This document shows positions 11,708-21,235 of a stretch of DNA of 64,000 nucleotides, piece after piece. Below the pieces are notes generated by a model. It saw only the letters and a list, made by a program, of their open reading frames with translations. It had not been told where the DNA came from and ran no database searches. The DNA lies in assembly GCF_000471905.2 (NCBI RefSeq), contig NW_006498549.1:697338-761337 (forward strand), given 5' to 3'. Made by a program: the position numbers and the translations under genes. How positions within the stretch are numbered: the stretch's first letter is position 1; each line of letters begins with the position of its first letter. The DNA is from Amborella trichopoda (Eukaryota; Streptophyta; Magnoliopsida; Amborellales; Amborellaceae).

Positions 11708-11718
11708 TCTATATAAGC
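11708..11718 (+). promoter_or_regulatory. R2 LTR TATA box
   Basis: TCTATATAAGC lies about 100 bp upstream of the conserved GA/CT leader. The same place in the other LTRs holds TATATAAG (R4 and R5), TATATATA (R7) or a decayed TCTATAATA (R3). It probably sets the U3/R boundary a few tens of bases downstream. Confidence 0.75.
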
Positions 11719-12026
11719 ACGCGATGCTCACATGTAAAAGACCTTTCTTCATCAATTAAAAATTAGCTTTTTTGCTCGAGTTTGTGGGTCACGGTTTAAA
11801 GAGAGAGAGAAGATCTAGGTGGGTACCCTTGGATGAGATAGGTAACTTTCTCTCTCCTCTCATATTTTTATCTTCTTTCTTTTTCTTCTTCTTTCCCTTC
11901 TCTTTCTTCTTCTTTCCTTTCTCTCTCTTCTACTTTACTTTCTCTCTCTTCTTCTTTCCTTTCTCTCTCTGCTTCTATCCTTCATCTCTCTTCTTTCTCC
12001 TTTCTCTTTTCTCTCTCTTCTCTCTT

Positions 12027-12546
12027 TGTCTGGCAGGGTAGGGTACACAATAGTGCGTGTTTCATTTTTCTCTCTGTTTGACATGGTGGTGTACACTACC
12101 ATGCACGTCTCTTTTCTCTCTCTTCTCTCTCTGTTTAACAGGACGACATACACTGTCGTGTGTGTCACTTTTCTCTCTCTTCTCTCTCTATTTGGTAAGG
12201 CGAGGTACACCACTTTGCATGTCTCTTTTCTTTCTTCTCTCTCTGTCTGGCATGATAAGGTACACCATCGTGCGCATCTATTTTCCCTCTCTTCTCTCTC
12301 TGTCTGGCACTAAGGGTACACCATTGTGGACATCTCTTTTCTCTCTCTTCTCTCATGTGTCTGACATGGTGGAGTACATCATCGTGCACTTTTTCTCTCT
12401 CTTTCCTCTCTCTGACACCACACAGTACACAACTGTGCACCTCTTTCTCTTTCTTCTCCCTCTGTCTGACACGAAGGGGTATGCCACCGTGCGCCTTTCT
12501 CTTTTTTCTCTCTGTTTGGCACGATGGGGTACGCCGTCGTGCACTT
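12027..12546 (+). repeat. R2 LTR hairpin array (about 10 units, CT-tract spacers)
   Basis: About ten short inverted repeats sit every 50-58 bp between TCTCTTTTCTCTCTC spacers. Typical stems are GGCACGATGG...CATCGTGC; clear examples are CATGGTGGTGT/ACACTACCATG (12082-12103), ACGACA-loop-TGTCGT (about 12143-12160) and CACAGT-loop-ACTGTG (about 12417-12435). The loop usually contains GGTACAC. The array occupies the same LTR position as unrelated-sequence arrays in R3, R4 and R5. Confidence 0.8.
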
Positions 12547-12599
12547 ATTTCTCTCTCCTCTCATCTTTCTGTTTTTTGCTTGCTCGATCGGTGGGCAGG

Positions 12600-12850
12600 C
12601 TGAGCCTTGTGATTCTGTGTTAGTCTTGTCGCTGAGCAGCTTAGCCGCTATGCCGATTTAGTCACCGTGCCCGTGTAGTTGCCGCGTCTGACCAGCAGCT
12701 GCGCCAGACCAGCCGTCGTGCCAGTCTTACCGACGTGGCAGTCTTGCCGTTGAGTAATCTAACCGCTGTGCCAGTCTAGTCACCTTGCCTGTCTTGCTGC
12801 CATGCTAGACTAGCCACCGTGTTAGTCTAGCCACCATGTCAAACCAGTTT
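12600..12850 (+). repeat. R2 LTR GTCTTGCCG-type imperfect repeats
   Basis: The segment is built of diverged units reading roughly GCCAGTCTTGCCG, then CCGCTGTGCCAGTCTAGTCA, repeated two to three times at about 100-bp spacing. Diverged homologues follow the hairpin array in R3 (17360-17590), R5 (39180-39400) and R7 (52910-53030), so it is part of the LTR. Confidence 0.6.
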
Positions 12851-12959
12851 CCTCTCTTCTCTCTTCTCTTCTCCTATTTTCTCTTCTTCTCTCATTCTTT
12901 TCGTCTCTTCTCCCTTTTGGCAGGTTTAGCGAGAGCCAAGCTAACCATCACCCTCTCTC

Positions 12960-13310
12960 ATCCCTTTTCTTCTTCCTCTCTCTGAAGTAAATACTTTTCT
13001 TTCTTCATCTTTGAAGGATTTGGATGAAAAACAAACCAGCCTTAGTTTCTCTCTTCCCTTTTCTCTGAAGGATCTGAGTGAAAAACAAACTAACCTTCAT
13101 TCCTTTTTTTTCTTTTTTCTTTCAATAATATATTCTTTCTCTGAAGGATCTGGGTGAAAGATAGACTCGTCTTCATCTCTCTTTTTCCTTTTTCTCTGAA
13201 GATCCAAGTGAAGGTCAAACCAGTCTTTGTCTCTCTTTTCTTTCTCTACTTTTCTTCTTCTTTCTCTTAAGAACTGGGTGAATGCTAAACCAGCCCGTCT
13301 CTTTTTCTCT
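12960..13310 (+). repeat. R2 LTR second array, about five 60-65-bp units
   Basis: Units contain CTCTGAAGGATCTGGGTGAA, then AACAAACCAGCCTT, separated by CT-rich spacers. I do not see this array in the other LTRs, so it appears specific to R2. Confidence 0.7.
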
Positions 13311-13843
13311 CTCTATCTTTTTCTCTTTCTTTATCTCCTCCCTAAAATTTTCTTCTCTCTAATGTCTTTTCTCCATCTAACCACTTTTCCCTTTCTCTTT
13401 AGAGGAGATACCATAAGGCTGTCGAATTGACATGGACTCCATTATGTTAGGTTTCCATTTTTCTTTGAGTACACACACACATGTGTGCTCACCCTATGAC
13501 AAGGTGGGGTCCTCGGACCCACTTGTCAGTATTTTAATGTGTGTGTGTGGTCGCAGGTAAGAAGAGACAGGTTTAGGGAGGTGATTCCGAACAAGCCAAA
13601 GGCCAGGGGAATTCCGTGTGATCTAAGTGGGCACTCACGTGAGCAGCCCGAGTGTGTCACAGACTCATGTGAGGTGAGTCCTGCCTCATGACCCAAATTC
13701 CTCTCTCACTAGTTGGTATTCCTATCTGCATCTCCCTTACACGTTTCTCGAGAGAGCGATCTCGAGTTTCGAGTCCATCTCGAATCCGAAATCAAGCCAC
13801 CAGGTCATTTCAACCCAGAGGGCGAGATCGAGGCATCTAACTA

Positions 13844-14337
13844 ATGACTGTTAAGGGTCTCATGTGTACGAATAGTGCAAGGAACATAGTTCGCTTGCCT
13901 AGTTGGTGTGGTAGTGCACAAGTGTATGCTGTGCCCTTAGGTAGACCAGAGGTTTGTGTGAGCCTTTTGGGTAGGGTGTACCTGAGATAAGCGATCTTTT
14001 TTACCGGAGGCACACGTACTGTTGGGAAGACAGGGTTGTGTGCATCGGCTTGTATGACCACATTGTTTTGTGCTGAAGAATGGGTCCGCATGTGTTTGTG
14101 TTTTTCTTATGTCAAGACCTTGTGGCTTTCAAATTTTTGTGTCGTTTGTATTTCCATGAGGTGAAGTGGTACGACGTTTCGCTCGCGTGCTACTTGCTCT
14201 TTCATTGGACAAAAAAATGTGCGACGCTTCACTCGCATGCCTTTATCACTTCTTCGGGACTGGGCCATGTGTCACCCTCGAGTGTTATTTGACAGCAATG
14301 GTGAATGCAAGCTCTGCTTTCCCTCAAGGTAGGGTAT
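13844..14337 (+). other. Unassigned 494-bp spacer between the R2 and R3 LTRs
   Basis: This is the only stretch over 300 bp that I could not match to another part of the window. It lies between the 3' end of the R2 LTR and the 5' end of the R3 LTR, so it may be the pre-insertion target. It has an internal direct repeat: GGTACGACGTTTCGCTCGCG at about 14168 recurs in diverged form (GTGCGACGCTTCACTCGCAT) at about 14219. Open frames are short and I recognise none. Confidence 0.5.
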
Positions 14338-15633
14338 TGTTTGAAGATATTTGTCAGCACCTTGGGTCCCTGATGCGGAATAAAGGAGAAGCTGGTCAAT
14401 AAAGCCCTGACATATAGTGTAACTTTCAACAGTCTCAGAATTACCCTAGAACGGGTTAAAATCTTTTTAAGGACTTCAAAAGGCCACCTGCAAAGTTTCA
14501 TCACAATCTGACATATCCAAGGCAGTGCAGACAAAGAAACAATTTTGAAAAAATTTGTCTCTAGCTCCCTGAAACTGACCCCATAACTAGAACTTTCTTT
14601 TCGGTGCGTCAAATCGCTGTGAGACTATCGCCATTAGATCTGTACGAAAGTTTCAGCTTAAACTGACGTTTGAAGACAAAGTTACGGGTAAAACATTAAA
14701 AATGGGTAGGACGTAGGGTATTCTCGTGCGGCCTCCCTATACCAATCTCCATTGAAGGAGACTGGTTCGCACAGTCACAAGCAGCAACTTTGAAGACTCG
14801 TATCTCACTTGTTTTCAGTCAAATCGCGCTCAAATTTTGTGTGCATGTTCAACTCATCAAGATGAGCGTTTTGATATGTGGCACGACCCCTGGCGATGCC
14901 TGAGCAGGGAGAAAAAGCTCGAGAGAAGATGACAATTCATGGTAAAAGTTACAAAAAATTCAACAGCGACGCGTCTCGTTCGAGTAGCCGTATCACGACG
15001 CTCGCATAAAGGATCGACCCAAGACTAGTTTCAATGCATGCGTAAGGTCTGAGGTTACATCTGGGTTGAACCTCGCATGTGATGAATGGCCAGATTTCAC
15101 GGGCGAAGCCGATAGGGTTGCTGCAGAATCCAATTGTCGAAATTCAAGATTCCGGCCTAAAACCCAAGATGGAAAAATCTTCGTTCAGGCACGAAATAGA
15201 GCTACGTTTGTTACAACATGATCGTGACTGCATGCTCAGTTGAATCTAGTGAAGAAATCAAAGAAAAACATTAGGAAACGATCGCACTATTGATCAGAAG
15301 TTTCTAAGATTCATACAAATTTCAAGTCGCATGATCGTGGCCTAAAAACGTGACCCGTGGCTCGAAGTTGGTATCAAATTGATTTTCATGGCGAGCCCAA
15401 TGAGAATGTAATCATCTTTCGGCCAAACGGGCGTCGGAGCAACCTCGAATCATCCATGGAAGATCACGCATGTTCTTGGACGTAACATGCACTGTTTTGG
15501 AATTTCATGTATTGTTGGGTAGGGGCAAAACCATCATTTTGTACCCACTTTTAGATTTTACTTTAATTCAAATAAAGTGTAATTATCATCAATTAGGCTA
15601 GAGTTTGGGCATCCACCCATGTTTGGGCCCAAT

Positions 15634-15642
15634 TCTATAATA
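15634..15642 (+). promoter_or_regulatory. R3 LTR TATA box (decayed)
   Basis: TCTATAATA lies at the position of TCTATATAAG in the R2 LTR, after the conserved ATCCACCCATGTTTGG segment. Confidence 0.6.
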
Positions 15643-16351
15643 CATGCTAAACCTAATTGTAAAGGGTTCCTTGATTTTTCAATCTCATGAATAAAATTTA
15701 AGAGTTTCACATCAAAATTGTGGGCATGTCTTGGAGAGAGAGAGGAGAGAGAAGAAAAAGCCTGGTACCCTTTGGTGAGGAGAGAGAAAAAAAGTCTGAT
15801 ACCCTTCGGTGAAGGTAACTTTCTCTCCTCTCTTCTCTCTTTCTCTCTCCTCCCCTCTTCTCTCTTTCTCTCTCCTCCTCTCTTCTCTCTTTCTCTCTCA
15901 TCCTCTCTTCTTTCTCTTTCTCTCTCCTTCTCTCTTCATCTTTTCTTTATCTCCTTTTTTTCTTCTTTTTGTCTTTCTTTCTCTCTAATTTGTCCTTTCT
16001 CTCTTCTCTCCAATCATGCATGGCGGTCTCCAGTCATGCATGGCGGTGTTCATCACCGAGCATGACATCTTCTTGCTTCTTTTAATCTCCTGAAATATAC
16101 ACAGTAAGCTCAGCCTTAACCTAAGTGGCAGGCCAAGCCTCTATCCAAGTTCCCCCAGTCTTCATGTCGTGCACAACGATGCTCATCGTCGGGCCCAACA
16201 TTTCTCCCTTTGTTCTCTGACAAAGACATTGAACCGGGCCCTTTCCCAAAGTGGCAGGTCCGGTTGTGTCTGAGTCCCTTTTGACACCCACGGTGATGCC
16301 TATCGCCATGCGTGTCTTCTCTTTACTCTCTCTTATCTATTTTCCTCTGTC

Positions 16352-16970
16352 ATGGATAGTGGAACCTCATCGACGTGCATGTTTTCTTCTCTTTTCTCTC
16401 TCCTCTGTCATGAACGGTGGAACCTCATCGCTGTCCATGTTTTGTCTCTCCTCTGTCAAGGACAGCGTAGCCTCATTGCCGTCCATATTTTCTCTCTCCT
16501 CTGTCATGGACAACAAAACCTCATCATCGTTCATGTTTTCTCTCTCCCTTATCATGGATGGTAGAATCTTATTGCCATCCATGTTTTCTCTCTCTTTTAT
16601 CATGAACGGCAGAAACTCATCGCTGTCCATGTTTTCTTCTCTTTTCTTTCTTCTCTATCATGGACGATAAAACCCCATCACCATTCATGTTTTCTTCTCT
16701 TTTCTCTTCCTTGTCATGGATAGCGAAACCCCATTACTGTCCATATTTTCTTCTCTTTTCTTTCTCCTCTGTCATGGACGGTGAATCGCTGTCCATGTTT
16801 TCTTCTCTTTTCTCTCTCATCTGTCATGGAAGGCAGAACTTCATCATCGTCCATGTTTTATTCTCTTCTCTTTCTCTTTGGTCATGGACGGTGAAACCCC
16901 ATTACCGTCCATGCCTCCCTCCCTTTCTCTCTCCCCTGTTATGGATGGTGGAAACCTATCGCTGTTCATG
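16352..16970 (+). repeat. R3 LTR hairpin array (about 12 units)
   Basis: About twelve inverted repeats with CT-tract spacers repeat every 48-57 bp. The best unit is 16883-16913: CATGGACGGT, an 11-nt loop GAAACCCCATT, then ACCGTCCATG, a perfect 10-bp stem. Others vary on both arms together (CATGGATGGTA with TGCCATCCATG at about 16553; CATGAACGGC with GCTGTCCATG at about 16601), often through G-T-type changes that keep pairing. The stem is unrelated in sequence to the arrays in R2, R4 and R5. Confidence 0.85.
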
Positions 16971-17345
16971 TTTTTCTTCCCTCGTCTCTCTCTTTCTCTT
17001 TCTTCTTGCTCCCTCTTCTTTCTTCTCTCTCCTTTATCTTCTTTCTCACTTCTCTTCTTTTCTTCTTTTCTTCTTTCCTCTCTCTTCTCTCCTTTGTTCT
17101 CTTCCTCTCTTCTTCCTCTCTTTTTTCCTTTCTTCTTCCCTCTTCTTGTCTTCTCTCTTCTTCTCTCTTCTTTGATCTTCTATTTTCTTCTCCTCTTCTT
17201 CTCTCTCTTATGTCTTCTCTCTCGATCTCTTGTCTTTGTCTCTCTCTCTTCTCTTGTCTTCTTCTTTTCTTCTTCTTTCTCTGTCTTTCTTGTATCTTAT
17301 CTCTCCTTCTTTTCTCTTCTCTTTTCTTCCCCCTCTCTCTTTCCC
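16971..17345 (+). repeat. Near-pure polypyrimidine tract, about 370 bp
   Basis: It is composed almost only of T and C (TTCTTCTCTC variants). Long Ser/Leu/Phe-rich open frames on the plus strand and Arg/Glu-rich ones on the minus strand arise from composition alone. Such tracts can form triplex DNA if mirror symmetric. Confidence 0.85.
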
Positions 17346-17680
17346 TCTCGTTTGACTAAGGGAGGCTAAGCCATGCATTGTCATGGTAGTCTTGTCGTCA
17401 AGCAGTATTGTTGCCGTGCCGGTCTGAGTTACCATGCCCTTCTTGTTGCCATGATAGGTTAGCCATCATGCCAGGCTGATCGGTGTTAGTTTGTTGTCGA
17501 GTAGTATTGCTGTCTTGCCGGTTTGAGTTATTTTGCCTGTCTTGTTATGACGTCGGGTCAATCTTTTGTTGGTCTAGTTACTGCATTTGTCTTGCCACTT
17601 GGTCAAATTTTTCTCTTCCCCTTTCCTCTATTTTATCTCTTTCTTCTCCTTTCATCATCCCAATCTCTATCCTCTTACTC

Positions 17681-19733
17681 TTTTCTACCCTCTTCAAATC
17701 ACAGAGCCCGAAGAGGAGGTACGAGAAGCCTGCACAGTGGTCAGCATTGTAGGAGATGACCCGAGCACTCAGAAGTCACGATCCCAAGATCATCTAGAAC
17801 TGGTACTCACACGATCATCATATAAGACTCGAGTACAATCGGGGCATGCTGAGCCCTTGCTGACCGATCTGTCGCGCACGGACCGTCAAGCTCGAAAGCC
17901 TTCAATTGTACTTAAGGTTGAACGCTCTGAGGAAATGGTTAGTGTTATGGTTGTGACTGAACCTATTGAAAACCAGGATGAACGTATGGACAAGTTCGAA
18001 TAGATGGTGTGAGCAATGATGAAGAAGATTGATCGCATGGAAAGCATGCGGTCCCCAGTCAATCTATCCCATCATGAGGCCGACTCCCATCAGTCGGACG
18101 ATGCAGCTCCAAGGCAGCTTCATCCTCCTGCTTCACAGGATAATTCTGTCCCTCAACCCATCTCACAGGAAGACATTGATGCCATGGTAAGCCATAGCCT
18201 AAAGAACAAACAAATCCTGGGTATGCAGGGTACAACAGTTTACCGAAAGCCGTACCCCTCATACATTGATCAGGTTCCGTTTCCCTTGGACTACAAAAGG
18301 GGAAGCTTCCCCTGTTCGATGGTACAACATCCCCGCGCCAGCATATCGCGCACTTCCACGCGGCATGTCGAGAGACAACAGCTAATGGGAGACTCCTCCT
18401 CCGTTAGTTTGTTGAAACCCTTGATGGCTCGGATTTTTAGTTGTATGCTTGTCTTCCCCTAAATTTTGTACATACATGGGAAGAAATGGAGAAACTGTTT
18501 CACCAGTGCGTCTATGAAGTTGAGAGAGAGGTCCAAACCATCAAGCTTCTCACTTTGATCCAAGAACCAGATGAACCCATGGATCTATTCATAATAATAT
18601 GGAGAGATTTGGCTGCTCTCCATCCTAATCTCATGCTTGAGAAGGAAGCAGTCCAGACTTGTATTTGAAACATGCACCCGGAGATTTCCCTACATGTTGA
18701 GGCCTCTAATTAGACCTCCATGTCATAGCTGATCTCTAAGTCAGTTCACATAGAGAGCCTGTCACGCCACCATGGCTGGCCTCGTCAACAGTCTTCATGC
18801 TCAGGGAATAACCGGGGCAACGGTAATTCTCTGACCAATGCCCTGGGTAATAAACAAAAAGGGGTAATCAGCACAGCCGTCACTGTCAGTGATCCAAAGA
18901 AGGTTGCCTCCCAAACTTTGGACCTCTCCAAAGGGGTAAGCACAACGAAAGTGCCTCAGACAAGCAAACAACAACAATCATATAACCGGGTACCCCCACC
19001 TGCGAACCTTAATCGAGATGATTATTGGGTCAAAAATAAGAATAAGGTTTATCCTTTCGGAAAGGAATGGGTCCCTGCACTACTCCAGTTATTACTGGAG
19101 CAGAACATGATTGAGTTGCCTAAGAGCAAGTTGCCCGATCAAGCCAGACTTGACACCCACGCAAGCTACTGTGCTTATCATTGGAGGATAAGCCACCCCA
19201 CAGAGGAATGCTACACGTTAAAAGACATCATCGAAGCCCTGATCTAGAAGGCTCAGATAAAGCTCGAGGAGTTAAAGAAGGTGTTCGGGGCAGCAAAAGC
19301 TTCCCACACAGTGATAGTCCAAGAGGAAGATGATGCACCTGATCTCCTTTGCATCTTGTTCATCATGATGCTTCAAGAAGGCCTCATCACACCAAAGCCG
19401 ACAAGGCAGCCCCGATTCCTTACTCAGGAAACTGAGAACCATTGATGCCCATACCATCAGATATGGGGCAACGACTTGAGCAAGTGCTTCAGTTTCCATG
19501 ACATAATCATGAAGAAAATACAGGGATGCCAAGAAGCTTGCAACATTCCAGATGGAGACCCCCAAGTCACTGCTCCACCGGTGCGAGAGGGCCCCCCAAC
19601 ACAAGATCTGGGTAATGATGATTCAGATCCTGCTGAAGCCTCAACTTGCGAACCAAGGAGAGTCTACCATGGGCAAAGCAAACTCAAGTCCTTAAAGCGA
19701 GAGGAAGTTCGTCAAGCTAGGACTAGAGCAGTA
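17681..19733 (+). pseudogene. gag: R3 gag, N-terminal truncated, degenerate
   Basis: It begins at the segment PEEEVREACTVVSIVGDDP (about 17710), which is internal to gag in R5 and R6. It continues through SQEDIDAMVSHSLKNKQILG (about 18165-18225), PYPSYIDQVPFPLDYK, and the capsid core (EMEKLFHQCVYEVEREVQ, then DLFIIIWRDLAALHP, 18441-18668). It then has KVYPFGKEWVPALLQLLLEQ and knuckle 1 at 19170-19211 (CAYHWRISHPTEEC). Knuckle 2 at 19446-19487 (CPYHQIWGNDLSKC) has its second His changed to Asn. The arm then runs to LKREEVRQAR before the breakpoint with R4. Stops and frameshifts are frequent. Confidence 0.85.
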
Positions 19734-20085
19734 AGTTTGATATAAGTTTCACTTCATGACCAAGCAAGTAATGGCGGAGTTTTTGTACTGCGAAGATCAG
19801 GGCCAGACACATCTTTTCTATCGAGGGATAATTCCACTCGGCCCCTTGCATCCAGCGGTTGAGATGATAGAGTGTCGTTTATTTTCCCGTATCATTGTTT
19901 TGCACCAACAATGCTTCGAGTGACTCGTCTAAAGCAGTTACATATAGAATGAGGGGTTTTCCCAATACTGGCGTAGAGAGTACCGGAGGGTTGAGAAATA
20001 ATGGTTGATGTCATCAAGGGTTGCCAGACATGCTTCATCCCAGACGAATGGGGTATCTCTCTTTAAGAGGTGTGTAACGGGTTTA
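19734..20085 (-). pseudogene. pol: R4 RNase H, truncated
   Basis: Only the N-terminal two-thirds remain. On the minus strand it starts LLKRDTPFVWDEACLATLDD (about 20085-20025) and passes a region like LYVTALDESLEALLVQNNDT. It ends near the GHEVKLI motif, where homology to R6 (46180) stops at about 19734. A frameshift breaks it near 19940-19980. Confidence 0.8.
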
Positions 20086-21235
20086 CAATGTCCTGAGAGG
20101 TTCGAGAAGAACCTACGGATGTACGCCAATTGTCCTTGGAGGGAGCGCAGTTCTCTAAGTGTAGCCAGTGACGACATTTCTTGGATTGCCTTACTCTTAA
20201 CTGGCTCAACTTCAAGTCCTCGATGTCTGACGATGAACCCCAAAAAATTTTTGGAGTGTACACCAAAAGTGTATTTTAGCGGGTTCATTTTAAGTTGGTG
20301 AAGTCGCAACTACTCGAATACCTTTCCGAGGTCTCTCATGTCGACATCTGTCTCTTCAGAATTTTCCACTAAATCAACTACATAACACTCCACCTCTTTG
20401 TACATCACGTCTTTGAAAATGGTCATCATTTCTCACTGGTATGTTTCGCCAGTATTCTTTAATCCAAAAGGCATCATTGTGTAATAGAAGACCCCTTTTG
20501 GAGTTAAGAATGCAGTGGCCTCTCATCTTCGGGCGCCTTCCTTATCTGATTATACCCAGACTATCAGTCCATGAAGGAAAAGTTTTGACAGTAAGTTGTA
20601 GAGTCGATGAGCATCTCGGTGAATGGCAGCAGGAAGTCATCCTTACGACAGGCGGTATTCAAATAGCAAAAATCAATACACACCCTTATTTGACCATTCT
20701 TCTTGTTGACTAGAGCGACATTTGTTAGCCATTTCGAGTATTTTACTTCACGAATGAAACCTGCTCGCCTAAGTTTGGTTATCTCCGCATCTACCTACAT
20801 CTCGAGGTCAGGTGTGAACCTTCTTGATTTCTGTTTGACGTCTTTGACAGTCGGATCAATGCCGAGATGGTGAACAGCTACTTGAGGGTCTAAGCCGGGC
20901 ATCTCATGATAATGCTAAGAAAAGACGTCATGGTTTACTTTTAAGAAGGCAGTGAACTCCTCTTTCTCTTCTGAAGACATACTCGTTGAATTGAACGTAG
21001 GTTTATGGTCTGCTTCATTTATTTCTTCTACTTCATCAGTTGTGGCCTGACCACCTTCTTCCCATTCTTCTGGAGCTTCTTGCAACTCTTCCTCATTGTT
21101 TTTAGAGATCTTTTGATCGATCTCAAGTGAAGAGAACCATGATCCTGACATCTCTGCCTTCGATAGAGGCCCAGAGTGAATTATAATTTCTGCACCTTCC
21201 CCCACTTGAGGAATGGAGGGGTCTTCCATAAACAA
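20086..21235 (-). pseudogene. pol: R4 reverse transcriptase, catalytic pair altered
   Basis: The leader EEWEEGGQATTDEVEEINEA and the segment EEKEEFTAFLKVNHDVFS (ORF 20915-21235) match R2 and R6. Then come VRVCIDF-type and FSFMD segments, the latter followed by two stops at about 20565-20570. The catalytic block reads YVVD at 20373-20384 in place of YVDD, so one metal-binding Asp is lost. KMNPLKYTFGVHSKNFLGFIV and the connection LREL-SLQGQLAYIRRF follow (ORF 19938-20309). The enzyme cannot be active. Confidence 0.85.

Larger units (their letters stand above)
779..13843 (+). mobile_element. R2: 5'-truncated Tat-lineage Ty3/gypsy retrotransposon with 3' LTR
   Basis: Order on the plus strand is gag (from mid-domain), a long gag-pol linker, RT, RNase H, aRNH, integrase, a 3' non-coding region with a 69-bp minisatellite, a polypurine tract and a 3.5-kb 3' LTR. 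This is the most complete pol in the window, but it has many stops and frameshifts. I could not find an aspartic protease D-T/S-G motif. The 5' LTR and the start of gag should lie left of the window, on the far side of the R1 insertion. The dual RNase H and the integrase sequence are characteristic of the Tat lineage. Confidence 0.85.
10346..13843 (+). repeat. R2 3' LTR, about 3.5 kb
   Basis: It starts TATTTGAAGG (TG mutated to TA) after the polypurine tract and ends CTAACTA (CA to TA). U3 spans about 10346-11720. A TATA box is at 11708-11718. A GGTACCCTTGGATGA block and GGTAACTTTCTC (11841-11852) are shared by most LTRs. A CT-rich leader with two tandem arrays follows, then a conserved U5 end (13556-13843) including the GGGCGAGATCGAGGCATCTA stretch. 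It is the longest LTR in the window; the extra length is array DNA. Confidence 0.85.
14338..17680 (+). repeat. R3 5' LTR lacking its U5 end
   Basis: U3 (14338-15640) aligns with the other LTRs. A decayed TATA (TCTATAATA, 15634-15642) and the conserved GGTACCCTTTGGTGA block (about 15765) follow, then GAAGGTAACTTTCTC (15811-15825), the hairpin array, and pyrimidine-rich DNA. The breakpoint with gag is in a pyrimidine run around 17660-17695, where CCCTCTTCA occurs in both parents and could have served as microhomology. Confidence 0.8.
14338..19733 (+). mobile_element. R3: LTR fused to gag, 3' truncated
   Basis: An LTR in plus orientation (TGTTTGAAG at 14338) runs into its CT-rich leader and then, without the usual U5 end, PBS or gag N-terminus, directly into gag near 17680. 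Gag continues to about 19733. There the sequence switches to the minus-strand RNase H of R4. Both breaks look like illegitimate recombination and not element termini. Confidence 0.75.

Noticed and set aside
11772-12623. Overlapping long Phe/Leu/Ser-rich open frames, and Arg/Glu-rich frames on the other strand
   Set aside because: They follow from CT-rich tandem repeats; no start context, domain or conservation in other LTRs.
15707-17435. Frames of up to 171 codons in the R3 LTR
   Set aside because: Polypyrimidine composition and hairpin-array periodicity explain them.
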